Origin: Eonycteris spelaea
Taxonomy: Eukaryota; Chordata; Mammalia; Chiroptera; Pteropodidae
Direction: 5' to 3'
Assembly (NCBI GenBank): GCA_003508835.1
Contig: PUFA01000007.1
Span: 18,685,001-18,749,000, forward strand
Length of the DNA stretch: 64,000 nt
Position 1 is the stretch's first letter; each line of letters begins with the position of its first letter. Made by a program: the position numbers and the translations under genes. Positions 22,660 to 33,300 of this stretch are shown here, piece after piece. A model generated the notes under the pieces. It ran no database searches and was not told the DNA's origin. It saw nothing but the letters and a program-made list of their open reading frames with translations.

Positions 22660-22885
22660 AGTTAAGGAACATAGTTTTAGAAATCAGTAGAACAATTGAG
22701 TTTATGCCTGTCCCCTCCCCTTGGAATCTGTGAAAACTTGAAAAAATAATTTACACTCTCTGGATGTCATGTCAGTTTCCTCTTATAAAGAGGAGATAAT
22801 CCTTTATCAAAGCCATATAGATTCAGGGAAATAAAGTCTTATCACTTAGCAAAGTTTCTGACCTATAATAAGTGTTCAAGAAACA
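22660..22885 (+). repeat. MIR SINE, sense
   Basis: GGAACATAGTTTTAGAAATCAG, a TTTACACTCTCTGGATGTC block, TCAGTTTCCTCTTATAAAG, AGGAGATAATCC and CTTAGCAAAGTTTCTGACC, then ATAATAAGTGTTC. Confidence 0.6.
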
Positions 22886-24292
22886 AGTTTTATTTTGTTT
22901 TGGTTTTTATATTTTACAATAACGAATTTTAGGTCACAAAAATACTATCCAGTAAATCTTCTTAATGCCATAGTGTCTAAATAAGCTAAAAAAAGAAAAG
23001 AAAAGAAAAGACTGTCAAGAATATATTTGATAAAACTATTCCCCTTTGGACCTTACCAAGACAATATATTTTTGTGAATGCATTTTTTTTCCCCATTTTC
23101 TTTCAGGTACTTTGAATTTTGGAGTACAGTAGGCTATAGCAACAGAAATGCTTTTGTAAAATTAAACTTAAGTTCATGTCTACATTTGAAGAGGGATACT
23201 GAAAAATTACATCAAGAATACTGATTTTTCTATATAAATAAAATAGCTGAATAGCTGACATATTATTATAAACAACCCTTCTTTTCCCTGCCTCATATTT
23301 TATATATCCATGCCTGCATCTGTCCTTCATCTCTTGAAAGAGTTCAACTTCCCCCTCCCCACTTGCACATAGTTCCCCCAAATGAATGAGCAGTTTACTC
23401 TTTTTTGGATTCCCAGTGGGGTCTGGCCTATTTCATGCGGGCACAATGGATAGCAGTTCCAAAGGATCCCACTGATCCATATCATAGAGAGTTTCTAATA
23501 CAAAAGTCCATAGAGACAGCTTTTAGATTTTCAAATACCCCATTTTAACTTGAAAGCTGTGCACATTTGCTCAGGAGGACGTAACAATGGCTCCTCAACA
23601 TTGTTCCTCTTTTCAATATAACCACACTTGAAAGGAATTCACTTTCTTTAGCAATAAAAGCATCCCGAGGACCCAAGGTCCTCAGTGCTCACATCTCAGG
23701 AAGACTCCATGCGAGAAGAGCCGCTGTCGCTTCTTTTGAACTTTTAGCATCATCGCTCAATCTACCTGGATCAGTGTTGGCTAGAGGACGATCTTTCTAA
23801 CTTGAGACTTGGGGTGAGACAGAAGAAAAATCAGTGAGATTTATCACCTTCCCTTTATGGTATATCTTGGCAGCAATGTGACCCAGGCAGTTAAGAAGCA
23901 TGTTGCATGCATAACAATTTATTGAGATCTTGGAAACTTTGGTCTCCACTGAGTGGTTCATGGGGAAATGTCTTTATTAGATGGCTTTAATAGGTAAATC
24001 CTTCCCCGAATCCCAATGAGAGCTTGCAACATCTTTGAGAATGGAACAAGAACTCTCAGAATTTCCCCTAGTCAAGTACTATAGCTGGTAAATAGGAAAT
24101 TTTTTCCATGAAAGCAATTTCATCTTTTCTTTAAGGAGAGTAGGTCAAAATATCCACTCTCTGTTACCTATGAATGAAGAATTCATTTAAAAAAAATATG
24201 CACGGTCTCATATGAACTAACTGCTACCTCTATTTCAAAAGTTGCCTAAAAGAGATTCATTGAGTTGTTATCCTATCTACCTTTCATTGATT
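22886..24292. other. Unassigned; (AAAAG)n at 22988-23011
   Basis: A short AAAAG repeat and a T-tract near 23083 are the only simple repeats. Bases 23570-23830 are somewhat GC-richer and appear repeat-free. No gene is supported. Confidence 0.4.
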
Positions 24293-24345
24293 GATAGATC
24301 GATCGACTGATCGATTGATTCATTGATTCATTCATTCATTCAGCA
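24293..24345. repeat. Tetranucleotide microsatellite (GATT/GATC then ATTC)
   Basis: ATTGATTGATAGATCGATCG passes into GATTCATTGATTCATTCATTC; the unit drifts along the tract. It is rich in GATC palindromes. Confidence 0.85.
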
Positions 24346-24770
24346 TATATTTACTAGCTGTTCACTATGTGGCAGTTTTAGTAAACTGAAAATATTTTTA
24401 AACAGAACAGGCAAAAATAATCCCTGTCTTTGTGAAGCATCTATTCCAAAGTAGAGACAGGAAATAAACAATAAACATTAAAACATGTAAATCGCATAGC
24501 ATGTTAGCAGTGCAGGTATTTGGAAATAACCAGTGCAATGGCGTGATCTGGGAGCAGCAACACAGCTAACACGTCTCAAGCAAAGTAAATGGGGAGGACA
24601 GTAGCAGAAAACAAGGTCAGATAGATCACTAGTGCCATGAGATCACTGTTAGGACTTGAGTTTTCAACCAAGGAAGCGGGGAGCCCGTGAAGAGTTTGGC
24701 GTAGGAGAGCAATTATCTGAATGATATGATAAAAGGATCGCTCTGGGTGCAGGAATGAAATAGTGTCAAG
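24330..24770 (-). repeat. L2-like ancient LINE, antisense
   Basis: ATTCATTCAGCATATATTTAC, a GCTGTTCACTATGTGGCAG block, AATCCCTGTCTTTGTGAAGC, GAGACAGGAAATAAACAATAAAC, later AGGTCAGATAGATCACTAG and AAAGGATCGCTCTGGGTGC. This ordered set also appears at 4701, 38130, 55765 and 61780. Confidence 0.5.
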
Positions 24771-24844
24771 TGCTGTATCTTCTAGAAAGCCTTACCTGAT
24801 ATTACCACTTCAAAGGAGCTATACTTTTAGCATAATCACATATT

Positions 24845-24940
24845 CATTCAACTGCATTTACTAAACATTAGCACTATTGTAAGAGCTGGAAATACAGAGC
24901 AATGAGTGATATCTTGTCCTATTTGGACTCCCCAGCATAT
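24845..24940 (-). repeat. L2-like fragment, antisense
   Basis: ATTCAACTGCATTTACTAAAC, then AGAGCTGGAAATACAGAGC and AATGAGTGATATC: the start of the same antisense pattern as the preceding feature, truncated. Confidence 0.42.
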
Positions 24941-25602
24941 AGAATCCCTTCCTATTTGGGAAAACTCTCTTTACATAGGCTTCCCCCAAGGCCTCCCCCT
25001 GGGTTTCCCCCAAGGTGACACAGGGTCTCACCTTTCTTCCTTCAAGGAAAAGTTTATCAAACATGCCATGCTTAGGTAATAAGGGAGAGGTGATATTTAA
25101 TTCTATGACTCATATGTTAAAAAATGAAATCTAAGATGTTTCTAACTAGAACTCTGACCAAACTCAACCATCTGCCTAGAGAAGACAAATTATTCTACCT
25201 TACTGTAACTTAAATGCTTACTGTTTTCTTGTTTTATTTTTGTTTTCACCAAATTCAAGCATTATTATTTCATTTACTATCTAACCACTTTGAATAAATA
25301 CTCTAGTTTTCAGTATTTCTTTCTCCTCTTCCTCTCGTCCCTTCATTTCTCATTAAAAAGGGTCAAGGGTGAACTGAGGGAGACTTATGTTCCCAAATAG
25401 CTTTCAGATTGTCTTTATTTGAGAAAATCATCTCTAGTTATAAAAAGTCTTGATTTAGGGTGGCTTGTGGCGTTCATTTCCTGGGTGTTGGCCTCTGTCT
25501 TGTTGCCATCCTTGAATATATTGGTCTCCAGGCATTCTGCAATGGTACTTATTGAAGTGTGGCAAGTTTCTTTTGGTCTTGAGGAATGAATGCTAACACT
25601 TG
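24941..25602. other. Unassigned sequence
   Basis: No gene. A small direct repeat occurs at about 24980-25016 (CCCCCAAGG and CCCCCTGGG words). Confidence 0.4.

Positions 25603-25648
<46 letters not shown>
25603..25648. repeat. (GAT)n trinucleotide microsatellite, about 15 units
   Basis: A perfect run of GAT/ATG units. It yields poly-Met or poly-Ile in open frames on either strand, which are artefacts of the repeat. Perfection over this length suggests it is recently mutable. Confidence 0.95.
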
Positions 25649-26699
25649 AGTCTCTGCCACTGCCTCAGGTCTTAGGTCAATACACAATCTGTATGTCTGT
25701 CTTGATTTTAGTATTCTGAGAACTTCTCTATCCTCAAAGGCAACAAGGAACTCTTGCTTGCTCTCTCTAAAGGCTATAGTGTGTGGGGCAATATGAAGCT
25801 AATCTCAAATCCATCCATGTAAGGCCACCCCTTAAATATTGCTACTCTATTTTCCCATCATGCTCTCTGCAGAATTTTTGAGTCTTTCAATTTTTTTTTG
25901 CCTAAGCTCAGAGAATGGAGTGCTTACCCCATGTTTTCAGAACTCCCAAAGTCATTCTTTCATTCTGTCTTTTCTTGTCTTTATTTCTCCTCTCTGTCTC
26001 TCTCTGTCTGTCTCTGTCTCTCTCTCTGTCTCTCAACATGCCCTTCTGTATCCTCCTTTTCATAATATCTTCATGGTCAAAGTTCCTTTTTAGGCTTAAA
26101 TATTAATATGTAGACACAGCTATAGGAGTTCTGGAAACACACCTCTCTCACTAATGCCAGTTTCTGTTTTATCCACACCAAAAGCACTTGCTAAGTCTCC
26201 TTGTGGACTTAGAAACTCGATTTGGAAGCTCAAGGTTGGGTTCCAGGCTGGGTTCTCCCCCATCCCAAAGTAATCAATACCTTTACTGCAGTGCTGGAGA
26301 ACCAGCTACAGGGCGACCAGAAGAACTAAGAGTTTCAAAAAAATGGTATTGTCCACATGCTAAGAAAAATAATAAAAGCTTTTTCACATTGAGAGCCTCT
26401 TCTATATCCAGCTCTATCTATTCCCCAAACATTGCATCGTAACACTGTTCCTCTACTGAAAAATAAGTAGACTAAGGAAGAACTCCCTTCTCATATCAGG
26501 CTCAGTGATTATGCCACTCAAGAAACTTAGACAGATTTAAAAATATATGTAAAACCACAAGTCCCTGCTATCAATATTTACTTTAAATAATCTTAACAGA
26601 GAATCCATTTGTTCAACACTTATTAGTAGTATATTTTCACTAAACTTGTTGTAATGTGTATTCCAAAGCATTTAGTATATTAAATGTGAAAAATATTTA
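25649..26699. other. Unassigned; CT/GT tract at 25990-26036
   Basis: The pyrimidine-rich tract mixes CTCT and GTCT units. Otherwise there is no recognisable repeat and no gene. Frames such as 25839-26093 run through the tract and are not credible. Confidence 0.4.
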
Positions 26700-26795
26700 A
26701 ATAACAATTAAAAAAAAAACTGAGGCCGAGAAGTGTTAAATATGCCCAAGGCCCTAGGCTAAGGTGTGTTGAAGGCAGCACAATGCCTGAGCTGG
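26700..26795 (-). repeat. MIR fragment, antisense
   Basis: AAACTGAGGCCGAGAAGTG, then a TATGCCCAAGGCCCTAGG block, matches the antisense MIR core; short and diverged. Confidence 0.42.
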
Positions 26796-27160
26796 TGCTT
26801 ACAAGCTTTTGGAGAGCCACAGTACAAAAGCATATTGAAAGCCAAAGGCTCTGAAAAGTGAGGTCAGAGGTAACGATTTCTATTTAACAGTGTTCCTTAC
26901 AAAGTCTTTGACTCTAGAAGAGGGAGCAAGTTTCTTCATCTCATGGTTGCAAAGGGGATGGGAACAACAACAGCAAAAAGTTGGTGAACCAATGCTGGAC
27001 CAACAAACAACATCAAGAATACAGCAGGAATCCGTGTATTCAGCCAACATTTGTGGAGCTTATATATCATCTCAGCCATTCTGCTAAACACCAGAAACAT
27101 AAGAGGCAAGGCGCCCTGTCTTAGAAGCACCGAGTCAGGTGTTCTCTCATTCTGTTAGAG
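26796..27160. other. Unassigned sequence
   Basis: No gene or repeat I can name. There is a CAACAACAGC patch near 26966. Confidence 0.35.
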
Positions 27161-27310
27161 TAGTCAGTTCTCAACTTAAACAAGGGCTTATTAAAACCTA
27201 GACTGTTGAGACCCACCACCAGAATTCTGATTCAGCAGATGTGGAATGGCACCAGAGAACTGGCATCTTTACAGTCAGGCATGTTCATGCTATAGTTCCC
27301 AGGGGTGCAC
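27161..27310. mobile_element. hAT MITE, MER20-like
   Basis: CAGTTCTCAACTTAAAC at the left, then ACCACCAGAATTCTGATTCAG, AACTGGCATCTTTAC and CCCAGGGGTGCACTTAAG follow the MER20-type layout of short hAT-Charlie elements. The right terminal repeat is poorly preserved. Confidence 0.45.
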
Positions 27311-27439
27311 TTAAGGATGACGGTGTTAGAGTACTCAAATACTAGTTGCTTAGGGTCCTGGGAATACACTTTCTGTCAATTCCTACTATTTCCAGAAAAA
27401 AAACAAAGTTCAAAATCTTAATCATAACTTATTAATACC

Positions 27440-27670
27440 TCTATGTACATGACAATACAATGAAAGCCACCATTATTTGTCTGTCCGGGCCATAGATATG
27501 CTGGGCATATCACATTTATTGCCATCTTCTTACTCTCGATGAATCGGTGATAGATTCAGAGCCTCAGAGAGGTCAGGATGACAAAGCACACATAGCTAGC
27601 AAGGCACAGAGCTGGGATTCAAACCTGTCCCCATGATTCCAAAGATTCTGTATATGTCATTCAACTTTAC
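27440..27670 (-). repeat. MIR SINE, antisense
   Basis: CAGAGCCTCAGAGAGGTCAGG, CACACATAGCTAGCAAGGC, ACAGAGCTGGGATTCAAACC and CCATGATTCCAAAGATTC form a well-kept antisense MIR core. Confidence 0.7.
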
Positions 27671-27779
27671 TACTAAGACCAGTTCATTTGATGTTGGTGA
27701 CTGGGAGGTGGAGTCCTATAAGACAAGTGACTTGTTAAGCATCAAAGCCTCAATAAATAATTGAATTTCTTTTTTTCCT

Positions 27780-28130
27780 CTTTTTTTTCCCCCTCTGCTC
27801 TTGAGAAAAGCACTTCACTAACAGGAGGGAGAAAAAAGGTGACCTTCTGCTTCTCTGGACCTGGAACTTTCCCTTCCGACACCTGAGCTGCTTCTGGAAT
27901 TCGGCTTTCCTTCCTACCACCAACCTTCCACCTCGTCCCAGAAGCAGAGGTGACAGTGTCAGAGCAGCTGTGAGGATTTTATGTCAGCAGCACCACCAGC
28001 AGGAGATGGGGAATTCGGACCTCCTTCTGTGCCGCCTGCCTAATCCCCATCTTGCTGGTTGTCATGGTACAACGGCCATGCTTCTGCAGGTGCCTCATTG
28101 TGACTGAGACATGTGACTCAAATGATGAGG
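27780..28130. promoter_or_regulatory. Candidate regulatory stretch, GC-richer, repeat-free
   Basis: Clearly GC-richer than the surroundings and with no recognisable repeat. It carries a perfect AP-1 word TGACTCA (28114-28120), an E-box CAGCTG (27965-27970), and CCACCAGCAGGAGATGG (27993-28009), which resembles a CTCF core. A T/C-rich run precedes it (27770-27800). These are short words; function is inference. No CpG-island character and no open frame of note, so I do not call a gene promoter. Confidence 0.28.
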
Positions 28131-28859
28131 AACATTAGAGAGGATCTAGAGCTAGCCCTGCAGCTCCAGTAGGAGGGCTCTGAGTCCCAAGGTGCTCTAA
28201 GCAGCGGTCAGAGAATTCAGAAGGCTGAGGAATTGCAAAAATCCAAGTCAGGTCATCTTGAAAGAACTCCCCACCCCAAGCCCCTGTAGCTTCATTTGGC
28301 TAGAAGCCTAAAAAGACCTGGTCTGGGGGATACAGGCCTCAGATTTGTCATTGTTGATTAGCACAGATGCTCTCCTAACCTCAGAAGAAGCATGTACATT
28401 GTTCTGTCTCTCCCTCACTCTCCTACCAACTCTTCTATTTGCAGAAAATGCACAGGAGCATGTTAGAAGGCAGAACAGAATTCAGTCTTGCTTTATGAAT
28501 CAAAGTGAAATGACAAGAAATAGGGAAATGACTCCAAAAGAGTGAGCATTGTGCATGTTGTGCATGTTGTGTGCGTGTGTGTATTGGATATTTTTTCTTG
28601 AAAAATAGTTTACTAGGGAGTTATTGCAGGTGGATTTCAGGTAGTTTGCAGGAGTAAGAGAAACCAGAGTTATAACGTTGAAAGTGGTCTTACTCTGTCT
28701 TCCATCACTGATTGCTTCCCTGTAACCCTCTCCCACACCCAGGTCCACTGACCATTCCACTACCATTCCACTACCCAGCTCCTTTCTCCAACTCTATCAA
28801 TGGAAGAAACATTAGTACCTGGCCCCAGAAAAGGAACAAAACAAAACAAAACACCAGAA
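28131..28859. other. Unassigned; short TG and AAAAC repeats
   Basis: A TGCATGT/TGTG patch lies at about 28547-28582 and an AAAAC run at 28838-28852. No gene. Confidence 0.4.
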
Positions 28860-29040
28860 CCACAACATACTGAGCTCAATTAGTGTGCTAGGCATTAGAT
28901 GAACACCCTTACAAAATCAGACAATATAGCACTTGGAGGTAAGTGCTACTATCTCCATTTACAGATAAAGATACTGGACTTCAAAGAGCTTAAGCAATGT
29001 GCCTTAAATCAGAGACAGAACATGGATGCATTTATAGTTC
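28860..29040 (-). repeat. MIR SINE, antisense
   Basis: GTGTGCTAGGCATTAGATG, GCTACTATCTCCATTTACAG, ATAAAGATACTGGACTTC and AAAGAGCTTAAGCAATGTGCC, then ATCAGAGACAGAACATGG. Confidence 0.62.
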
Positions 29041-29229
29041 TTTACTGTCACCAGACTTTAATATTTATTCCTACTGCACTGCCACATCTCACACTGACCT
29101 TCAAAAAGGAGAAAGAAAAGACGCTCTTCTCACCTTGTAACTTGATATTTAACTGGCATAATTAGAATCTTGTATTTTTCGATGCCATCTTTATTTTTAT
29201 TAATAATAACCAATGTATGTTTAATTAAT

Positions 29230-29345
29230 TTACTCTGTTCATTTCACAACCCAGTGGCATAGGGAATATGTTAAAGAATTTTACTGAGTCAGAATCTGAA
29301 CCCAGTTCTGTGTATTTCAAGAGCAGAACACTTAGTCCCACTCTA
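29230..29345 (-). repeat. MIR-like fragment, antisense
   Basis: GTCAGAATCTGAACCCAGTTC and AGAGCAGAACACTTAGTCCC fit the antisense 5' end of MIR; the rest is eroded. Confidence 0.42.
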
Positions 29346-29579
29346 CATGAGGCACAATTTTTATAAGTTTTCTGGGGTGAGGAGGCAGGAAAAGAGGGAA
29401 AGGGATGTTATAGTTTTTTCTCTGGTTTCCATGGAAATAAAACTAAACCATGTGGGTTTGAGGAGTAAGCAAGGGCATTTCAAGAAATGTAAGAGCCCTT
29501 TCAATTACCTTTTGTGGGATTTTTTTTTAGTTTTGTTTTTTGTTTGAATTCTATGAAGTTCCCAATGCCTATTGTTTGG
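29346..29579. other. Unassigned sequence
   Basis: Purine-rich at first, then a T-rich patch near 29520-29540. No gene. Confidence 0.35.
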
Positions 29580-30110
29580 GGTTGGATACTTTGTATGGGC
29601 AACCTAAATCTGCAACTGAAATGACTTTCACAAAAGCTTTCCTTCCAGGATGTGCTTGATAGAGATCAATGCACTTAATATTCATTTCAGGCTAATTAGC
29701 TAAAGCAAGGGTCCCATGAGCACCAAGAGCCAGTAGAAGGACAATTCAGGACATCTTTGTCTAATTCCTCTTTAAATGCTAATAGCTTTGAGATTATTCT
29801 ATTAACAGGCAGTATCAGAAAAGGAATAAAGGGCCTGTTTCACTTAATAAAGGGATCACCAAGTGGGTCTGAATGTTTGTAACAGGCTGAGTAATTATCC
29901 ATTCATTTAGGTCAAACTATTGTGGGCATCAGGAAAACCTAACGAAGAGCAATTCCGTTTAGGTACAGGCTGCAACGGGGCTTCATTATGAGACAAAGCC
30001 CCTACGTGCCTGGTAGGAAACAGATCCGCTCTACAACAGAGAGTAAAAACCCTTTTCCTTGGGATCCCAGAACTCCAGGTCCACCATTTATAATATGATT
30101 AACAAAAAGC
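29580..30110. promoter_or_regulatory. Candidate noncoding regulatory element (repeat-free)
   Basis: No repeat is visible over about 530 bases. It contains the 10-base palindrome GCTAATTAGC (29691-29700), a strong homeodomain-dimer type word, with TTAATATTCATTTC just before it and further TAAT-core words downstream (TGAGTAATTATCC, AATTATCC). Composition is even, with low simple-repeat content. The feature is a guess from texture; only a cross-species alignment could establish it. Confidence 0.25.
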
Positions 30111-30309
30111 CATGTTCTAATACAATACATGTTACCTAAATGTTTTGGGCAAGGAGGCAGAGAAGCGGGAGCTGGATACTAAGTGTCATCTAGAAACATA
30201 GAAAGACTTGTGGTCAAATGCCTGTTTCTCCTTAGTAATCCCACGTACACCCACTGCAGGCTGCAAGAGTTTTGTAGTGATACGGCCTTCTAATTATTTA
30301 TTAGAATAT
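30111..30309. other. Unassigned sequence
   Basis: No gene or repeat recognised. Confidence 0.35.
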
Positions 30310-30480
30310 TAATTAGGCAATTTTCTCACTGTTCTTCGTTTTTCTCTTATAAAATAAGCATAATACCAAGCTCACAGAAGTTGTTGTGAGAATTAAATAA
30401 GACTGATATTGTACAAGAAGATAAAGGCCACAGTAAATGTTTAATAGTAAAAGTTCAGTGCATGGTAGTAATTTTACTGG
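30310..30480 (+). repeat. MIR SINE, sense
   Basis: TCTTATAAAATAAGCATAATACC, then TTGTTGTGAGAATTAAATAAG, GTAAATGTTTAATAGTAAAAG and GTGCATGGTAGTAATTTTA. Confidence 0.6.
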
Positions 30481-31424
30481 CTCAGCTACAGAGGCTGGCT
30501 CTGTCAAAGACACCTGAGAGGGCCAAGGGCAAGGTGATTAGCTTAGGAGTGTAGGCACTTATTATTCAAGAAGGATTTATACAGCAAGCAAGTCCTGCCA
30601 AAAGATGAATTATACTCTTAGGTGACTGTGACATACTAGTCTATTCTTAGGACTTTAATTTTGGCTTTCAGAGAGATTAAGAAAATGGTAGAGCCATATG
30701 GGGAGGGAGTTGTGAAAACTCAGTTGCGTGTCTGTGTTCCAGCTGAAAGGGCAGAGTTCAGCAAAGGTCTACAGTTCTAACAACTGTCATTCTTCCATGC
30801 TTCTGCCTTGCCAGGCGTGTCCGCTGAATCCAGAGAGCTTCTAAAAAAAAATATCTGGATAATTGCATAAGCAGGGATATGCCGGAATATGACTTTTCTA
30901 CAATTTCCTCAGGATACCGGACATTTCATGAGCGAAATGTCTGGAAACCAGTGAGCTGAGGAAGTGGGCGAGACTGAGACTGTTGCACTAAAATGTCACA
31001 TTTGTGATGGGTACCTTTCCGAACACGTTCTATGCGTCAGCTTGTACTCACTTTCACATGGATGGATCCGAGGCCGTTAACATTCACCTCACAAAACACC
31101 CAGCGCCTATGTGTCTTATTACCGTTTTCCTCCACTAATAAGTTATAAGAAAAAGGGAAATAAAAGATGGTTCTTAATGACGACCTTTTGATATCCCATC
31201 AAGGCTCCCTTGTTTTGGCCTAACTCTTGCCTACAAGTAGGGAATGGAAATAATGTAATAGGGGCTTTTAAGCAGATATATAAAACACCTAATTATCATA
31301 ACCAGCAACTTAGGTATGACTGACGTCTGCTAAAAATGGTCACTGCAGCATATTAATAAAGCAAGAATCAGGCTGAAATTTATTTTGGATGTTTCTTCAA
31401 TATAACTTCAGAAGGTAGAAAATA
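30481..31424. other. Unassigned sequence
   Basis: No gene or confident repeat. The part from 30880 to 31090 has several CpGs but no island. A near-inverted pair, GGACATTTCATGAGCG and CGAAATGTCTGG, lies at 30918-30945 and could form a small hairpin. Confidence 0.38.
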
Positions 31425-32405
31425 AATATATCTAAAAATGTCACTGCTGGGTTATAAGTCAGGTGTATGTTTAGCTTAGGTGAATACCATCCTAAACTTT
31501 TCCAAAGCAATTATACCAATTTACGCTCCCTCTAGCACGTATAAGTATTCCAATTCTTCCACATTCTCACCCAAATATGAACTTTTCAGTTTCTTTCATT
31601 TTTAGCAATTCTGGAGTGTTTACTGGGATCTCACTGTGGTTTTAATTTGCATTTCCCCGATGTATAATTATTTCGCATGAAGTTCCTATTGAAGTGTTTT
31701 ACCCGTAACTCATCAATTTTATTTCTAAACATATGCCTAAGAGAAATGAGTGCATATGTCCACCTATTTACAACAACTCCAAACTGGAAATAACCCAAAT
31801 ATCCATCAACAGGAGAATACATAAATAAATTGGGGTATTTCCTTACACAGTGGAACATACACAGCAGGGGAAAAAACCTACTAAGCCATACAACATCGTG
31901 GGTGAATCTCACCGATATTATGTTGAGAGATAAAACAGCCAGACATAAATGAATATGTACTATATAATTCCATTTATATAAAGTTCATGAACATAAGAAA
32001 TAGCAAGAAAAGTTGAAACAGCAGTTAGCTCTGGTGCTGGGGACTCTAACCAAGACAAGCCTCATGGGGACTTGTCTCATAAGGTTCCATACTTAGAAAG
32101 GTTTTGTATTTAATTTAGTGGTCTCCTCTCACTGCCTTGAAATTCTTAATACTTTTGGAAAGAGGAAGAAACCCACGTTTTCATTTTGGACTGTAAGCTG
32201 CACGTTTTGCAGCTGGTCCTTGGTGTAATCGACTAGAAAATGGCACAAGGGAACCTCCTGGGTGTTGGAAATAGTCTACATCTTGATCGAGGCGGTAGTT
32301 ACGTGGGTATATGTTAATCCATTGAGCTGAACACATAGGATTTATGCACTTTACCTTATGTAAGTTAAAACTTAATAAATTTAAGTTTAACAGAAGTGTG
32401 AAAGA
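31425..32405 (+). mobile_element. L1 3' end with 5' inversion (twin-priming structure)
   Basis: 31425-31722 is antisense L1 (GCTGGGTTATAAGTCAGGTG, CTCACTGTGGTTTTAATTTG, GCATTTCCCCGATG). 31722-32405 is sense L1 (TGCCTAAGAGAAATGAGTGC, AACCCAAATATCCATCAACAG, ATTCCATTTATATAAAG, and the 3' UTR end at about 32240-32400 with GTTGGAAATAGTCTACATC). The two segments abut at almost the same L1 position: the downstream limit of the inverted piece (left edge) and the start of the sense piece both fall at the CCTAGGTATA region of the consensus. That is the classic product of twin priming during target-primed reverse transcription. The 3' UTR is interrupted by another repeat at about 32085-32219. No coding frame survives. 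Confidence 0.75.
32085..32219 (+). repeat. Short ancient interspersed repeat inserted in the L1 3' UTR
   Basis: CTTGAAATTCTTAATACTTTTGG followed by CGTTTTCATTTTGGACTG and GCAGCTGGTCC is a familiar ancient fragment of unknown mobiliser. L1 3' UTR text stops before it and resumes after it. I do not know the family name. Confidence 0.42.
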
Positions 32406-32529
32406 ATAAATAGAACATATAGCAATGTGAACAGCAATCTTACCAGAATTGCCAGAGGCTCTCCTGCATAGCTCTGGGGATGATTCCAACTCTGAATGAC
32501 TCCAGCTGTAAGAGAGAACAGGGGACTGC
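32406..32529. other. Unassigned spacer
   Basis: Short unassigned stretch between the L1 and the next MIR. Confidence 0.35.
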
Positions 32530-32765
32530 TGAATATTAATAGACACTGAGTATCTACTATGCATCAGTCACTGTGGAAATCACTTTACATGTGCTAAATC
32601 ACCAAATCTTCCTAGTCACTTCATAAGACAGAGAATTAGCCTTAGTTTATATGTAAGGAAATGGAGGTTCGGAGAGAGGTCAAGCAACTTGTTTAATGGC
32701 AGACCATATGTAAGTGGCCACATAGCGTTTCAAACCCAGACCCATCTGCTTCACAGACATACCCT
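32530..32765 (-). repeat. MIR SINE, antisense
   Basis: GAGTATCTACTATGCATCAGTC, ATCACTTTACATGTGCTAAATC, AGGAAATGGAGGTTCGGAGAG, AGGTCAAGCAACTTG and GTTTCAAACCCAGACCCATC, in the correct antisense order and near full length. Confidence 0.75.
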
Positions 32766-33300
32766 TTCTACGTGATTATGCCACCTCGACTTGTAAAAAT
32801 CCCCTGGTCCTATATTTGGAGAGACAAAAAAGCTGACCACATTTCAAAAATATTTCAATATGACCTAACTATTCGGAGGCTGGATGCAATGCGGAGAAAT
32901 CCTTTTCCTGCCCTTCAGGCATGCTGTGCCCTCCCAAGGCATGAGATTCGATTTTGCCCAGTGAACATAACTGCAGGTATTAGTTTTGAAAATACAATTA
33001 CCCATCTCAAGTATTTGACTCAAGGACTTGGTTCAGCCTCCGATTCTACAGCTTGCCGATGGGCCGTAAGAAATAAGCATTGTTATGTGACCTTCAAAAC
33101 ATGACAGATGAGTAGCAAAATAAATGATTCATTTAATGAGTTTAGATATACAGGGCCTTCCCCTGCTTCAGCACTGAGGTCTTATTTATGGCCTGGTCTT
33201 AACTGAGTTTCTTTGTGTGGAAGCTTTGAAAAGCCATTATGGTCAAAACCTTTCTCAGGATTTATTATTAGAATGCTCTGAAAATTTCTATGTAGAAAAA
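32766..33300. other. Repeat-free block with a 110-codon open frame (32772-33104, +)
   Basis: Bases 32800-33260 look repeat-free and even in composition. One frame stays open for 110 codons (starting MIMPPRLVKIPW, ending CYVTFKT) but its protein has no signal peptide, membrane segment or domain that I recognise. It starts just beyond a MIR, has no Kozak-type start or splice context, and codon use is not distinctive. I take it as chance openness, possibly within conserved noncoding DNA. Words such as AAATAAGCATTGTTATGTGAC at 33072 have the look of such elements. Confidence in coding is below 0.05. Confidence 0.25.

Noticed and set aside
25415..25687. Frame with a poly-Ile (or poly-Met) stretch
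   Set aside because: It is produced by the GAT microsatellite.
32181..32564. 127-codon minus frame
   Set aside because: It lies across L1 3' UTR and an inserted repeat.
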